Of a stretch of 9,854 bases of DNA, positions 1 to 6,232 are shown piece by piece. The stretch is taken from the NCBI GenBank assembly GCA_002730485.1, contig PCAH01000006.1, forward strand, positions 1 through 9,854, read 5' to 3'. Origin of the DNA: Dehalococcoidia bacterium. Its GTDB lineage: Bacteria > Chloroflexota > Dehalococcoidia > UBA3495. Within the stretch, counting starts at the first letter, position 1, and the number at the start of each line of letters is the position of its first letter. A model generated the notes under the pieces. That model made no database searches. It worked only from the letters and a program-made list of their open reading frames with translations, and was not told where the DNA came from. The position numbers and the translations under genes are program-made.

Positions 1-2
1 AG

Positions 3-236
3 TTGCCCGTTGATCCGACAGCATTCAGGGGACCACAGGGACAGGCCATGGAAATGGCCGACATGGGCCCCATGCCTGATTGGTTCAACAATCTGTCAAC
101 CGAGCAGAAGGTTGGCATGGCGTTGATGTTGATGACGGGTGGCATGGCTGCCGGTGGCGGTGCTGCTGCTGCTGGTGGTGGTGCCGCCTTGCGGTACGGG
201 GCGGGGACGCTGCTGCCCCTTGCTCTAAACCAGTAG
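3..236 (+). CDS. Small Gly/Ala/Met-rich hydrophobic protein, possibly 5' truncated
   Basis: I do not recognise this protein. The frame is open from the window edge to a TAG at 234-236. The first possible start is a TTG at position 3 with no visible upstream sequence, so the gene may begin outside the window. An internal ATG at 48 is an alternative: it has AGGG at 37-40 at a 7-base distance and would give 62 residues. The N-terminal half is polar (PDWFNNLSTEQK). The C-terminal half, from about residue 37, is a hydrophobic Met/Gly/Ala run with GGGAAAAGGG, resembling a glycine-zipper or single membrane-spanning segment. It lies just upstream of a small Cys-rich gene and the terminase. A small membrane-active or virion-internal protein is possible, but that is only inference from composition. 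Confidence 0.55.
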   Translation: MPVDPTAFRGPQGQAMEMADMGPMPDWFNNLSTEQKVGMALMLMTGGMAAGGGAAAAGGGAALRYGAGTLLPLALNQ

Positions 237-245
237 GGGGTTGAG

Positions 246-395
246 GTGGGTGAACGACAGGAGTTGGTGGCATCGTTTGCCGTGGAAGCCCACGAAGCGT
301 ATGACCCGTTCTGCGACCACGACAATTGCGTGTGTTGGGAAGGTGTTACGCTGCGTCACGGCCCGTGCAGTCTGCTAGATGACTCGTCTGACTGA
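246..395 (+). CDS. Small Cys/His-rich protein (49 aa), unassigned
   Basis: This short frame runs from GTG 246 to TGA 393-395. AGGGGG at 235-240 sits 5 bases before the start, a good ribosome binding site, and the gene begins 9 bases after the previous stop. The product is acidic and carries four cysteines and two histidines between residues 23 and 41 (CDHDNCVC, then RHGPC), a spacing that could bind one metal ion. Its last 17 bases overlap the terminase start at 379 in another frame, which suggests translational coupling. I cannot place it in a family. It is too short to be a normal small terminase subunit. It is supported mainly by the binding site, the tight packing and the clustered Cys residues, and could still be a chance frame. 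Confidence 0.5.
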   Translation: MGERQELVASFAVEAHEAYDPFCDHDNCVCWEGVTLRHGPCSLLDDSSD

Positions 396-1284
396 ACTTC
401 AACAGGAAGCCGAATGGCGGCGCTGTGTTGACGACGAGCGCCACTTTTTGAGAAACTACTGGCATATAGCGCATCCGGCCTATGGCCGTATCCTGTTTGA
501 CCTGCGTGCTGCCCAGTCGAATGCGTTGACGCATTGGGATGAGCACCGGTATTCCCTGACTTTGAAGGCCCGTCAGATCGGTTGGACCACGTTGGTGGCT
601 GCCCACCAGTTCTGGTTGGCGTTTTTCAAACCGGATCAGAACATTATTGACCTGTCGCGCACCGAACGCGAGTCGGTGCTGTTGTTGAGGAAGTCCAAGT
701 ATGGTTTTCAACACATGCCGGATTGGATGTTGGAACGTGGCCCGCAGACGCTGGTTGAACATCAGCAGAGGATGGCGTTTAGCAATGGTAGCCAGATTCC
801 TTCGATGCCTTCGGCATCCGATCCTGCTAGAGGTGAGTCGGCTTCGCTGGTTGTGGTTGACGAATGGGCGTTCCTTCCGAACCCTGAGGAGGCGTGGGCT
901 TCTATAGAGCCGGTGGCGGATGTGGGGGGTCGCATTATTGGTTTGAGTACCGCTAACGGGTCGGGGAACTTTTTTCATGGGTTGTGGGTTGGGTCGCAGA
1001 CTGGGACCAACAGGTTTGCACCCATGTTTTTTCCGTGGTCTGCTTCGGAGGACCGTGACGAGTCTTGGTATGAGTCGAAAAAGGAGTCGATGCTGTCGTG
1101 GCAGTTGGCTCAGGAGTATCCGACGACGCCTGAGGAAGCGTTTATCAAGTCTGGTAATCCAGTATTTGCTCTGGATGTTCTGGAAGACATGGAAACAAAT
1201 GTTGAAGAGGGGCAGGGCGGTTATTTATGGCAGCCATATACCCGAGTAGTGGAATGGCGAAAAGATGTTCACAGTTTGGCGTGA
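379..1284 (+). CDS. terL: Terminase large subunit, ATPase half (split gene)
   Basis: This is the N-terminal packaging motor domain of a phage large terminase, which hydrolyses ATP to drive DNA through the portal into the procapsid. The adenine-binding and Walker A-like region is KARQIGWTT (residues 63-71). Walker B is LVVVDEWAF (157-165) with the catalytic Glu at 162. The coupling motif is GLSTANG (188-194). The segment QEYPTTPEEAF (245-255) is the usual lead into the nuclease domain. The frame then ends at TGA 1282-1284 after about 300 residues, whereas intact large terminases are commonly around 450-600. The missing nuclease domain lies immediately downstream in the +1 frame (1265-1936), overlapping by 20 bases. 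The motifs look intact, so this half is probably functional, or was until very recently. The start ATG 379 overlaps the preceding small gene. Confidence 0.95.
   Translation: MTRLTELQQEAEWRRCVDDERHFLRNYWHIAHPAYGRILFDLRAAQSNALTHWDEHRYSLTLKARQIGWTTLVAAHQFWLAFFKPDQNIIDLSRTERESVLLLRKSKYGFQHMPDWMLERGPQTLVEHQQRMAFSNGSQIPSMPSASDPARGESASLVVVDEWAFLPNPEEAWASIEPVADVGGRIIGLSTANGSGNFFHGLWVGSQTGTNRFAPMFFPWSASEDRDESWYESKKESMLSWQLAQEYPTTPEEAFIKSGNPVFALDVLEDMETNVEEGQGGYLWQPYTRVVEWRKDVHSLA
1250..1281 (+). other. Frame-transition zone in the terminase gene
   Basis: The ATPase frame stays open up to TGA 1282, and the nuclease frame opens only after TAG 1247-1249. Any join of the two must therefore happen between these points. 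A run of four A bases at 1260-1263 lies inside the zone, within CGA AAA G. Skipping or removing one A here makes the reading ...EWRKMFTVWREP..., which gives the continuous linker expected before the nuclease strand CIGVDTAEG. This could be a homopolymer insertion in the read or assembly, a real mutation, or a +1 recoding site. ATG 1265 would alternatively allow re-initiation, although only a weak GGAA at 1251-1254 precedes it. Confidence 0.7.
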
Positions 1285-1936
1285 ACCCGTTGGTGGACAC
1301 CCCTACTGTATTGGGGTTGACACGGCGGAGGGGCTTGCACACGGGGACTATTCGTGCGCGCAGGTGTTGGACGTGCGAACGGGCGAGCAAGTTGCTGTGT
1401 GGCACGGACACATTCCCCCCGACACATTGGCCAACGAGGTTTACATGCTCGCTTTGTGGTACAATGATGCCCTGACGTGTGTTGAGTCGAACAATCATGG
1501 TTTGACGACGATTGTGCAGTTGCGGCATTTGGGGCATCCGAACCTGTTTCGGAAGCGTTCGTTGAATCAGGTGACTTCCAAGGTGTCTCAGGAGTTTGGG
1601 TGGAAGACGACTCGCACTACGAAGCCGTTGCTGATTGACGATTTGGGGATGGCGTTGCGGGGCGGCGAGTTGCTGCTTCGCGACAGGTACACGTTGGCGG
1701 AGTTGCGCACGTATACCCGTAATGAGCGGGGTTCTATGAGTGGTTCTCCGCACGATGACCGTGTTATGGCGTTGGCTTTGGCCAATCAGATGCGCCAGTA
1801 CGCTTTTATGCCCGAGTTTGCGCCAAAAGTGGACGATTATTGGACCGTGGACTGGTTTGCCCGCATGGTTATACGAGATGCCGATGTGTCCAATCCGATG
1901 CAAATAGGGGCCAAAACGGTGCGTGGGACAGTCTAG
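1265..1936 (+). CDS. terL: Terminase large subunit, RNase H-like nuclease half (split gene)
   Basis: This is the C-terminal nuclease domain of the large terminase, which cuts concatemeric phage DNA at the start and end of packaging. The three acidic metal-binding positions of the RNase H fold are visible: CIGVDTAEG with Asp19 on the first strand, CVESNN with Glu74, and SPHDDRVMALALA with Asp164/Asp165 before the last helix. The start ATG 1265 is the only candidate after the in-frame stop at 1247-1249, and it has no convincing ribosome binding site. That argues for a fusion with the upstream ATPase frame rather than an independent gene. Joined in the zone 1250-1281, the two halves make a protein of roughly 515-520 residues, a normal length. 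After the nuclease core there is a tail of about 45 residues. Confidence 0.92.
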   Translation: MFTVWREPVGGHPYCIGVDTAEGLAHGDYSCAQVLDVRTGEQVAVWHGHIPPDTLANEVYMLALWYNDALTCVESNNHGLTTIVQLRHLGHPNLFRKRSLNQVTSKVSQEFGWKTTRTTKPLLIDDLGMALRGGELLLRDRYTLAELRTYTRNERGSMSGSPHDDRVMALALANQMRQYAFMPEFAPKVDDYWTVDWFARMVIRDADVSNPMQIGAKTVRGTV

Positions 1937-1959
1937 CCTTCCCTATTAGAGACTCTATT

Positions 1960-1964
1960 GGAGG
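1960..1964 (+). promoter_or_regulatory. Ribosome binding site GGAGG choosing TTG 1973
   Basis: A strong GGAGG lies 8 bases upstream of TTG 1973. The longer in-frame reading from TTG 1958 would place this site inside the gene, so TTG 1973 is the better start. Just upstream, TAGAG-A-CTCTA at 1947-1957 forms a small perfect dyad. Confidence 0.75.
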
Positions 1965-1972
1965 TTTTTGCC

Positions 1973-2281
1973 TTGGCAGTACGTAACTTTGTGTCACATA
2001 CCAGTGGTACGGAAACAATTGATGGCCCGAAGGGCCAGAACAACAAGATGAAGCGTGGCGGCTCCGTGTCGGCCAACCCGATTTGGGAACCGGCGACTCC
2101 CAGTTCACCCAAGCAGCGGTTTGGTTCACCCAAGGTGAACAACCAGACTGGTGGCTACGGTGAGAACTCGCCGCGGACCACTCCGTTCAACCAGCATGGT
2201 CCCACGGGTTCTATTGAGCCTGCCAGCCCGCAGCCAAACCTGAAGGGCCATAACGCTGCACCACATACCAAGCGCCCGTAA
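1973..2281 (+). CDS. Small basic, disordered-looking phage protein, unassigned
   Basis: I do not recognise a family. The 102-residue product starts at TTG 1973 behind a strong GGAGG and ends at TAA 2279-2281, 2 bases before the next start. It is rich in Gly, Pro, Asn, Ser, Lys and Thr and poor in hydrophobic residues, with stretches such as DGPKGQNNKMKRGG and GSPKVNNQTGGYGENSPR, so most of it is probably unstructured. SPK occurs twice close together (SPKQRFGSPK). It sits between the terminase and a small helical gene followed by the portal. A head-associated or DNA-contacting protein is possible from charge and position, but no domain supports a function. Confidence 0.78.
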   Translation: MAVRNFVSHTSGTETIDGPKGQNNKMKRGGSVSANPIWEPATPSSPKQRFGSPKVNNQTGGYGENSPRTTPFNQHGPTGSIEPASPQPNLKGHNAAPHTKRP

Positions 2282-2283
2282 CT

Positions 2284-2556
2284 GTGGCGATCCTCCACCC
2301 GGAGGCGTCCTACGAGGAGTTCCACGACTATGTGGTGGAGCGGCGTGGGGCGTTGTCCTGCGCCGAGATAGATGACCTATGGAAACGCCGTCGAAGGCTT
2401 CTTGGCATCGGGTTCGTAACTGGGCGGGGTTACCGATCTCTGTTGCCTCCAGACGAGCAGCACTTGTCGCGCGAGGAGCGCGGGCGGAAGACGCAGCAAG
2501 AGGCGTTGGCCCAAGGTCGAAGCATCGAACGTCTGCCAGATAGGGCGACGTTCTGA
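2284..2556 (+). CDS. Small charged helical protein upstream of portal, unassigned
   Basis: This 90-residue protein starts at GTG 2284, 2 bases after the previous stop. Its TGA stop (2554-2556) overlaps the portal ATG by one base, so the two are probably translationally coupled. The sequence is strongly charged and looks mostly helical: SYEEFHDYVVERRGAL, then a basic run WKRRRRLLGIG, then a Glu/Arg/Gln-rich C-terminal region (LSREERGRKTQQEAL). I do not recognise the family. Position and charge would fit a small packaging or portal-associated factor. It could conceivably be a very short small terminase subunit, as no other candidate is obvious in the window, but no helix-turn-helix is evident and this remains a guess. 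Confidence 0.78.
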   Translation: MAILHPEASYEEFHDYVVERRGALSCAEIDDLWKRRRRLLGIGFVTGRGYRSLLPPDEQHLSREERGRKTQQEALAQGRSIERLPDRATF

Positions 2557-4451
2557 TGGCCCGCAAAACCAAGGCCGACAAGTACGAGATTGTCAAACGT
2601 CGGTTAGACGCGTCCGCTCGTTGGCGTGACGAAATGGGGTACGACAGCCTGTGGCGTCGTATGGCCGATTTGTACCGTGGTAAGCATTGGCCGCAAACGT
2701 CGGTCAGTTCCGAGGATTTGATTGCCGTCAATCTGGCCTTTAGCACGATCAATGTGATAGCGCCGTCTGTTTCGGTGAACCACCCCAAGATTGTGGTAAC
2801 TCCCAACCAGCCGGAGGATCAGGACCGTGCGGTTTTCGTTGAGGCTGTGGTCAACCATTTGTGGAAGCACCACGATTTTCGTAAGCCGTTTCGCCGCGCT
2901 GTCAAGGATTTTCTGATTTTCGGCCATAGTTGGGTGAAGGTTGGTTGGAAGTTTTTGGAGCAGGAGCGCCGTCTGGGGGAAACGGAGCGGGAAGACCTGT
3001 ACAACGAGGCTTTGGACGAGGCTGACCAGTTTGCCATGGAGGCACCGGAGTTGGCGAATGGTTTGCCGACTGATGATGAGATGGCTGCGAACATTCCACA
3101 GACCGCGATGATGATTGTGGAGGATCAGCCGTTTGTTGAGCGGATCAGCCCGTTTGACGTGTTTGTGGACCCTGAGGCAACCTGTTTGGAGGATGCCAAG
3201 TGGATTGCTCAGCGCATTATCCGCCCGTTGGAGGAGGCTAAGGCTGATGGGCGTTACAAGGCGTCGGCCAGAAGGTCGTTGTCTGCGGATTCGATGGTGT
3301 CCCCGACATATTCGGTGACATCGCGGCAGGAGCAGGAAGAGTACCTGATAAACGAGGAGCGGTGCGTCGTCTTTGAGTATTACGATGTGGCTGCTAACAC
3401 ATTGTGTGTGACTCCACAGTCTGGCGACCAGTTTCTGATTGATCCGACTCCGATGCCGTATGCGTATGGTCAACCGTTTGTGATGATGCGCAACTACGAC
3501 ATCCCCGACTATTTCTACCCGATGGGTGATTTGGAGGCGTTGGAGTCTCTACAGCAGGAGTTGGACAAGACCCGTTCGCAGATGATGAATGCACGCAAAC
3601 GGTACGCCCGCAAGTATTTGTACCATGAGCGGTCGTTTGGCCCTGAGGGCCGTGAGGCCCTTGAGTCTGATCAGGATGGCCGGTTGGTGCCGGTGGTGGA
3701 CGAGAATAAGCCGTTGTCGGAAACGGTGGTTCCGATGCCGCAAACCCCGTTGTCTCCTGAGGTGTACAACATGTCGGAGATCGTGGAGGCCGACATCAAC
3801 ACGGTTTCGGGTGTTTCGGAGTATGCGCGTGGTCAGATGCCTGAAATCAGGCGCACTGCTACGGAGGCGTCGATTATTGCGGATGCCGGGAACGCTAGGG
3901 CTGCTGACAAGTTGGCGACCGTGGAGATCGGCATCGGCCAGATTGCCCGTCGGGTCATCCAGTTGATGCAACAGTTTATGACGGGGGAGCAGATGGCGCA
4001 GGTGTCCAACCGGGGGGCGAGCCTGTTTGTGCCGTACACGCGTGATGATGTTACGGGGGAGTACGATTTCAGTGTTGAGGCCGGTTCCACGCAGCCGATC
4101 AATGACACTATACGCAAACAGCAGGCTGTGTCCCTGTTGAATGCGTTGGCCCCGTTGGTGGGTACGGTTATTGACCCGTCGGCGTTGGCGAAACATGTTT
4201 TGACCAACGGGTTTGGAATCAAGGACCCGGACAAGTTTATGATGCAGCAGCCACCGCAGGTCCCGGCACCGAATGGTCAGGACCCCGGTCAAGGTCAGGG
4301 CGCGGGTCCCGGTATGCCACAGATGCCGCCGGGGATGCCCGTATCGCCCGGTTCGCAACCGGAAGGTGTGTTCGCCCCCAGTGGCGGCATTCCTCCCGAG
4401 TTGCTGGCCCAGATTCAGGGACAGATGGACATAGACCTTCCGTTCTTGTAG
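2556..4451 (+). CDS. Portal protein
   Basis: The portal is the dodecameric channel at one capsid vertex that docks the terminase, starts head assembly and later carries the tail. The 631-residue length fits large portals of short-tailed phages. Family features include the N-terminal segment VNLAFSTINVIAPSVSVNHP (58-77), the helical region RAVKDFLIFGHSWVKVGW (114-131), and RISPFDVFVDPEA (196-208). The long-helix region includes LQQELDKTRSQMMNARKRY (332-350), followed by INTVSGVSEYARGQMPEIRR (414-433) and the TATEA signature (434-438). The last roughly 85 residues are rich in Pro, Gly, Gln and Met (DPGQGQGAGPGMPQMPPGMP) and look disordered, giving a flexible tail after the crown. ATG 2556 overlaps the preceding stop by one base and lacks a clear ribosome binding site, which fits coupled translation. 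Confidence 0.95.
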   Translation: MARKTKADKYEIVKRRLDASARWRDEMGYDSLWRRMADLYRGKHWPQTSVSSEDLIAVNLAFSTINVIAPSVSVNHPKIVVTPNQPEDQDRAVFVEAVVNHLWKHHDFRKPFRRAVKDFLIFGHSWVKVGWKFLEQERRLGETEREDLYNEALDEADQFAMEAPELANGLPTDDEMAANIPQTAMMIVEDQPFVERISPFDVFVDPEATCLEDAKWIAQRIIRPLEEAKADGRYKASARRSLSADSMVSPTYSVTSRQEQEEYLINEERCVVFEYYDVAANTLCVTPQSGDQFLIDPTPMPYAYGQPFVMMRNYDIPDYFYPMGDLEALESLQQELDKTRSQMMNARKRYARKYLYHERSFGPEGREALESDQDGRLVPVVDENKPLSETVVPMPQTPLSPEVYNMSEIVEADINTVSGVSEYARGQMPEIRRTATEASIIADAGNARAADKLATVEIGIGQIARRVIQLMQQFMTGEQMAQVSNRGASLFVPYTRDDVTGEYDFSVEAGSTQPINDTIRKQQAVSLLNALAPLVGTVIDPSALAKHVLTNGFGIKDPDKFMMQQPPQVPAPNGQDPGQGQGAGPGMPQMPPGMPVSPGSQPEGVFAPSGGIPPELLAQIQGQMDIDLPFL

Positions 4452-4456
4452 CAAAT

Positions 4457-4470
4457 GGGACACTTGTCCC
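4457..4470. repeat. Short inverted repeat in portal-scaffold spacer
   Basis: The 65-base spacer 4452-4516 is the longest gap between genes in the window. It contains GGGACACTTGTCCC, a perfect 6-base inverted repeat with a 2-base centre, or equivalently a 5-bp hairpin with a 4-base loop. A run of T residues does not follow, so a classical intrinsic terminator is unlikely. It could be an operator-type dyad, an RNA processing or stability hairpin ahead of the highly expressed scaffold and capsid genes, or chance. Confidence 0.45.
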
Positions 4471-4516
4471 GTATTCATAGGAGCAACCCTTAGGACTCCG
4501 AGGAGACAATAGAATA

Positions 4517-5239
4517 ATGGCAGAAGATGTTGAGGGAACCGTTATGACGGACAACCCGGATTCTTCAGTTGAAGTTCAACAGGAACCTGTTGGTGAGCAG
4601 TACACCGTGAAGGTGGATGGCTCTGAGGAACAGGTCAGTCTGGACGAACTTCGGGACGGATACCAGCGACAGTCGGATTACACCCGTAAGACGCAGGAGT
4701 TGGCATCCGAACGCAGTCGGTTACAGCAGGCAGAGGCAATAGTGCAGTCGTTGGAGGCAGATCCGGCGGGGACACTAGAGGCTCTGGGTGATGCTTTCGG
4801 TGTTGACAGGGCAGCCGCCCAACCTACGGTGGAGTTAGATCCGTGGGATGAAGGGCCGGACCCTAGTGAGCAGCGGATAGCGAACTTGGAGGCACGCCTA
4901 GCGCAACAGGACCGGGTGCAGCGACGACAACAAGTAGAGAAGCAGGTAGAACACCTTAAGGGTTCGTACGGGGAGTTCGACGCTACTGAACTGTACCAAC
5001 ACGCGTTGAAGCACAAGATAGGCAACTTAGAGGCGGCGCTGACACATATGCGCTACAACGAGGTTGCCACAAAGGCCAACAAGTTGGAGCAGGAGCAGGA
5101 GCGTACCGAAGCGAAACGGGACGCCGCTGTTGTGGAGCCTTCTGGTTCCAAGCAGGCGGGGTCCTCGTCAGCGCCGGTGGGACAGCCCTCTTCGATCCGA
5201 GAGGCGTTTATGGACGCCAAGCGTTCCCTGTCTTCATAG
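4517..5239 (+). CDS. Capsid scaffolding-like protein
   Basis: Probable internal scaffold that guides capsid protein assembly and leaves, or is lost from, the procapsid. It sits directly between portal and major capsid protein, the usual place. The 240-residue sequence is acidic and mostly helical. It has the segment YTVKVDGSEEQVSLDELRDG followed by YQRQSDYTRKTQELASER (about residues 29-66), a pattern common in phage scaffold proteins. Two coiled-coil-like stretches follow, at about 115-145 and 180-200, the latter with the repeated EQEQER. The C-terminal 20 residues (SSIREAFMDAKRSLSS) could be the helical capsid-binding end. Two starts are plausible: ATG 4517, with GAGGAG at 4500-4505 eleven bases away, and ATG 4544, with GAGGG at 4532-4536 seven bases away. 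Confidence 0.85.
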   Translation: MAEDVEGTVMTDNPDSSVEVQQEPVGEQYTVKVDGSEEQVSLDELRDGYQRQSDYTRKTQELASERSRLQQAEAIVQSLEADPAGTLEALGDAFGVDRAAAQPTVELDPWDEGPDPSEQRIANLEARLAQQDRVQRRQQVEKQVEHLKGSYGEFDATELYQHALKHKIGNLEAALTHMRYNEVATKANKLEQEQERTEAKRDAAVVEPSGSKQAGSSSAPVGQPSSIREAFMDAKRSLSS

Positions 5240-5245
5240 ACAACA

Positions 5246-5254
5246 GAGAGAGGT
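5246..5254 (+). promoter_or_regulatory. Ribosome binding site of major capsid gene
   Basis: GAGAGAGGT lies 9 bases before ATG 5263, in the 23-base spacer after the scaffold stop. It is a purine-rich site suited to the high expression needed for capsid protein. Confidence 0.7.
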
Positions 5255-5262
5255 AACAGATA

Positions 5263-6204
5263 ATGGCTGGTAACAGCAGTTTTGACGAGATTCTGTCTAC
5301 CACCCTGAAGAACTACGTCCCCAAGTTGACTGACAACATTTTCAGCGCAAGACCATTGTTTTATGCGTTGACGAACGGTCAGACGATTCGGCGTATTTCA
5401 GGTGGTGCGAAGATCGTCGTCCCGATTATTTACGGGACAAACAGTACGGCTGGTTCGTACAGTGGAACCGACACTATTTCCGTGACGGCTCAGACAGGCA
5501 TTTCTGCTGCTGAGTATTCGTGGGGTCAGTATGCGGCCACGGTTACGATCAGCGGCATTGAGGAAGCCAAGAACAACGGCGAAGCCGCGATCATCGACCT
5601 GCTGGAAGGCAAGATCTTCCAGACGCAGGAAACGGTGATTGAGAACATGAACACCATGTTCTGGGCTGATGGCACAGGTAACAGCAACAAGGACTGGAAC
5701 GGTCTGCACTTGATTGTTGCTAAGCCCAACACGTCGCTTGGTGGAATCGACCCGACTGGTGCAGGCAACTCGTTCTGGGCGTCAACTGAGACAAACCAAG
5801 GTGGTGCTCTTACCACCGCTGGCATGGCGACCCTGTACAACGACGTTTCGGTTGGCAACGACCAGCCGACCATCATCATCACCACGCAGGCTTTGTACGA
5901 GAAGTACGAGGACCTTCTGGATGATCAGATTCGGTACACGGATACCGATGTGGCCGATGGCGGGTTCCAGAACCTGCTATTCAAGGGCGCACCCGTAACC
6001 TTTGACGGGGCTGCAACGAGTGGACAGATGATGTTCCTCAATACCAAATACCTACAACTGGTGGCTCACAGCGATGTCTGGTTCAAGCCGACACCGTTCG
6101 TGCGTCCCACTAATCAGGATGCTGTGTTCTCACAGTTGCTTTGTTACGGACAGTTGACGTGCAGTAACCGTGCACGACAGGGTTATCTGTTCGGGGCTAC
6201 CTGA
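5263..6204 (+). CDS. Major capsid protein, HK97 fold
   Basis: This forms the icosahedral head. The 313-residue protein has the layout of an HK97-fold capsid protein without a large N-terminal delta domain. It has an N-arm (1-50), including FSARPLFYALTNGQ. A strand-rich, Gly/Ser/Thr-rich extended loop follows (about 51-97), then the spine helix GIEEAKNNGEAAIIDLLEGK (98-117) continuing to about 130. The A and P domains contain NDVSVGNDQPTIIITTQALY and end in FSQLLCYGQLTCSNRARQGY. The separate scaffold gene just upstream, and the lack of a protease gene beside it, match phages that assemble with a dissociable scaffold. Adenine at the second codon position and the strong binding site fit high expression. 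Family assignment is confident from fold-like pattern and position; the exact subfamily is not. Confidence 0.94.
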   Translation: MAGNSSFDEILSTTLKNYVPKLTDNIFSARPLFYALTNGQTIRRISGGAKIVVPIIYGTNSTAGSYSGTDTISVTAQTGISAAEYSWGQYAATVTISGIEEAKNNGEAAIIDLLEGKIFQTQETVIENMNTMFWADGTGNSNKDWNGLHLIVAKPNTSLGGIDPTGAGNSFWASTETNQGGALTTAGMATLYNDVSVGNDQPTIIITTQALYEKYEDLLDDQIRYTDTDVADGGFQNLLFKGAPVTFDGAATSGQMMFLNTKYLQLVAHSDVWFKPTPFVRPTNQDAVFSQLLCYGQLTCSNRARQGYLFGAT

Positions 6205-6222
6205 TAGATGGTTCGTTGCCAC

Positions 6223-6228
6223 GGGAGG
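6223..6228 (+). promoter_or_regulatory. Ribosome binding site GGGAGG choosing ATG 6233
   Basis: GGGAGG lies 4 bases before ATG 6233. The same frame is open back into the capsid gene to a possible start at 6170, but this site and the 28-base spacing after the capsid stop favour ATG 6233. The spacing is rather short, so initiation may be moderate. Confidence 0.7.
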
Positions 6229-6232
6229 CATC

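Noticed and set aside
346..978. Antisense frame of 210 residues opposite the terminase ATPase half
   Set aside because: It lies wholly opposite a clear terminase domain. Its Arg/His/Pro-rich product has no domain pattern and reflects the scarcity of TTA, CTA and TCA in the sense strand.
1145..1903. Antisense frame of 252 residues opposite the terminase nuclease half
   Set aside because: It is opposite conserved nuclease motifs, rich in Arg, His and Gln, with no recognisable fold or ribosome binding site. It is a codon-bias shadow.
1947..1957. TAGAG-A-CTCTA dyad before the 1973 gene
   Set aside because: Arms of five bases around a single base are too short to claim as an operator or hairpin. 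It is mentioned only as context.
1958..1972. Upstream TTG start at 1958 for the small basic protein
   Set aside because: It would place the strong GGAGG at 1960-1964 inside the gene. TTG 1973 is correctly spaced from that site.
2126..2806. Antisense frame of 226 residues spanning the small genes and portal start
   Set aside because: It crosses several well-supported + strand genes, and its low-complexity Arg/Pro/Thr product shows no motif.
2604..4478. Two long antisense frames (289 and 309 residues) opposite the portal
   Set aside because: The portal is unambiguous on the + strand. The reverse products are basic, His/Arg/Leu-rich and featureless.
5088..5103. Triplicated GGAGCA-like direct repeat near the scaffold C-terminus
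   Set aside because: It simply encodes the coiled-coil sequence EQEQER and is not an independent repeat element.
6170..6232. Upstream start at 6170 for the zinc-motif protein
   Set aside because: The extension lies within the capsid gene, and GGGAGG precedes ATG 6233.
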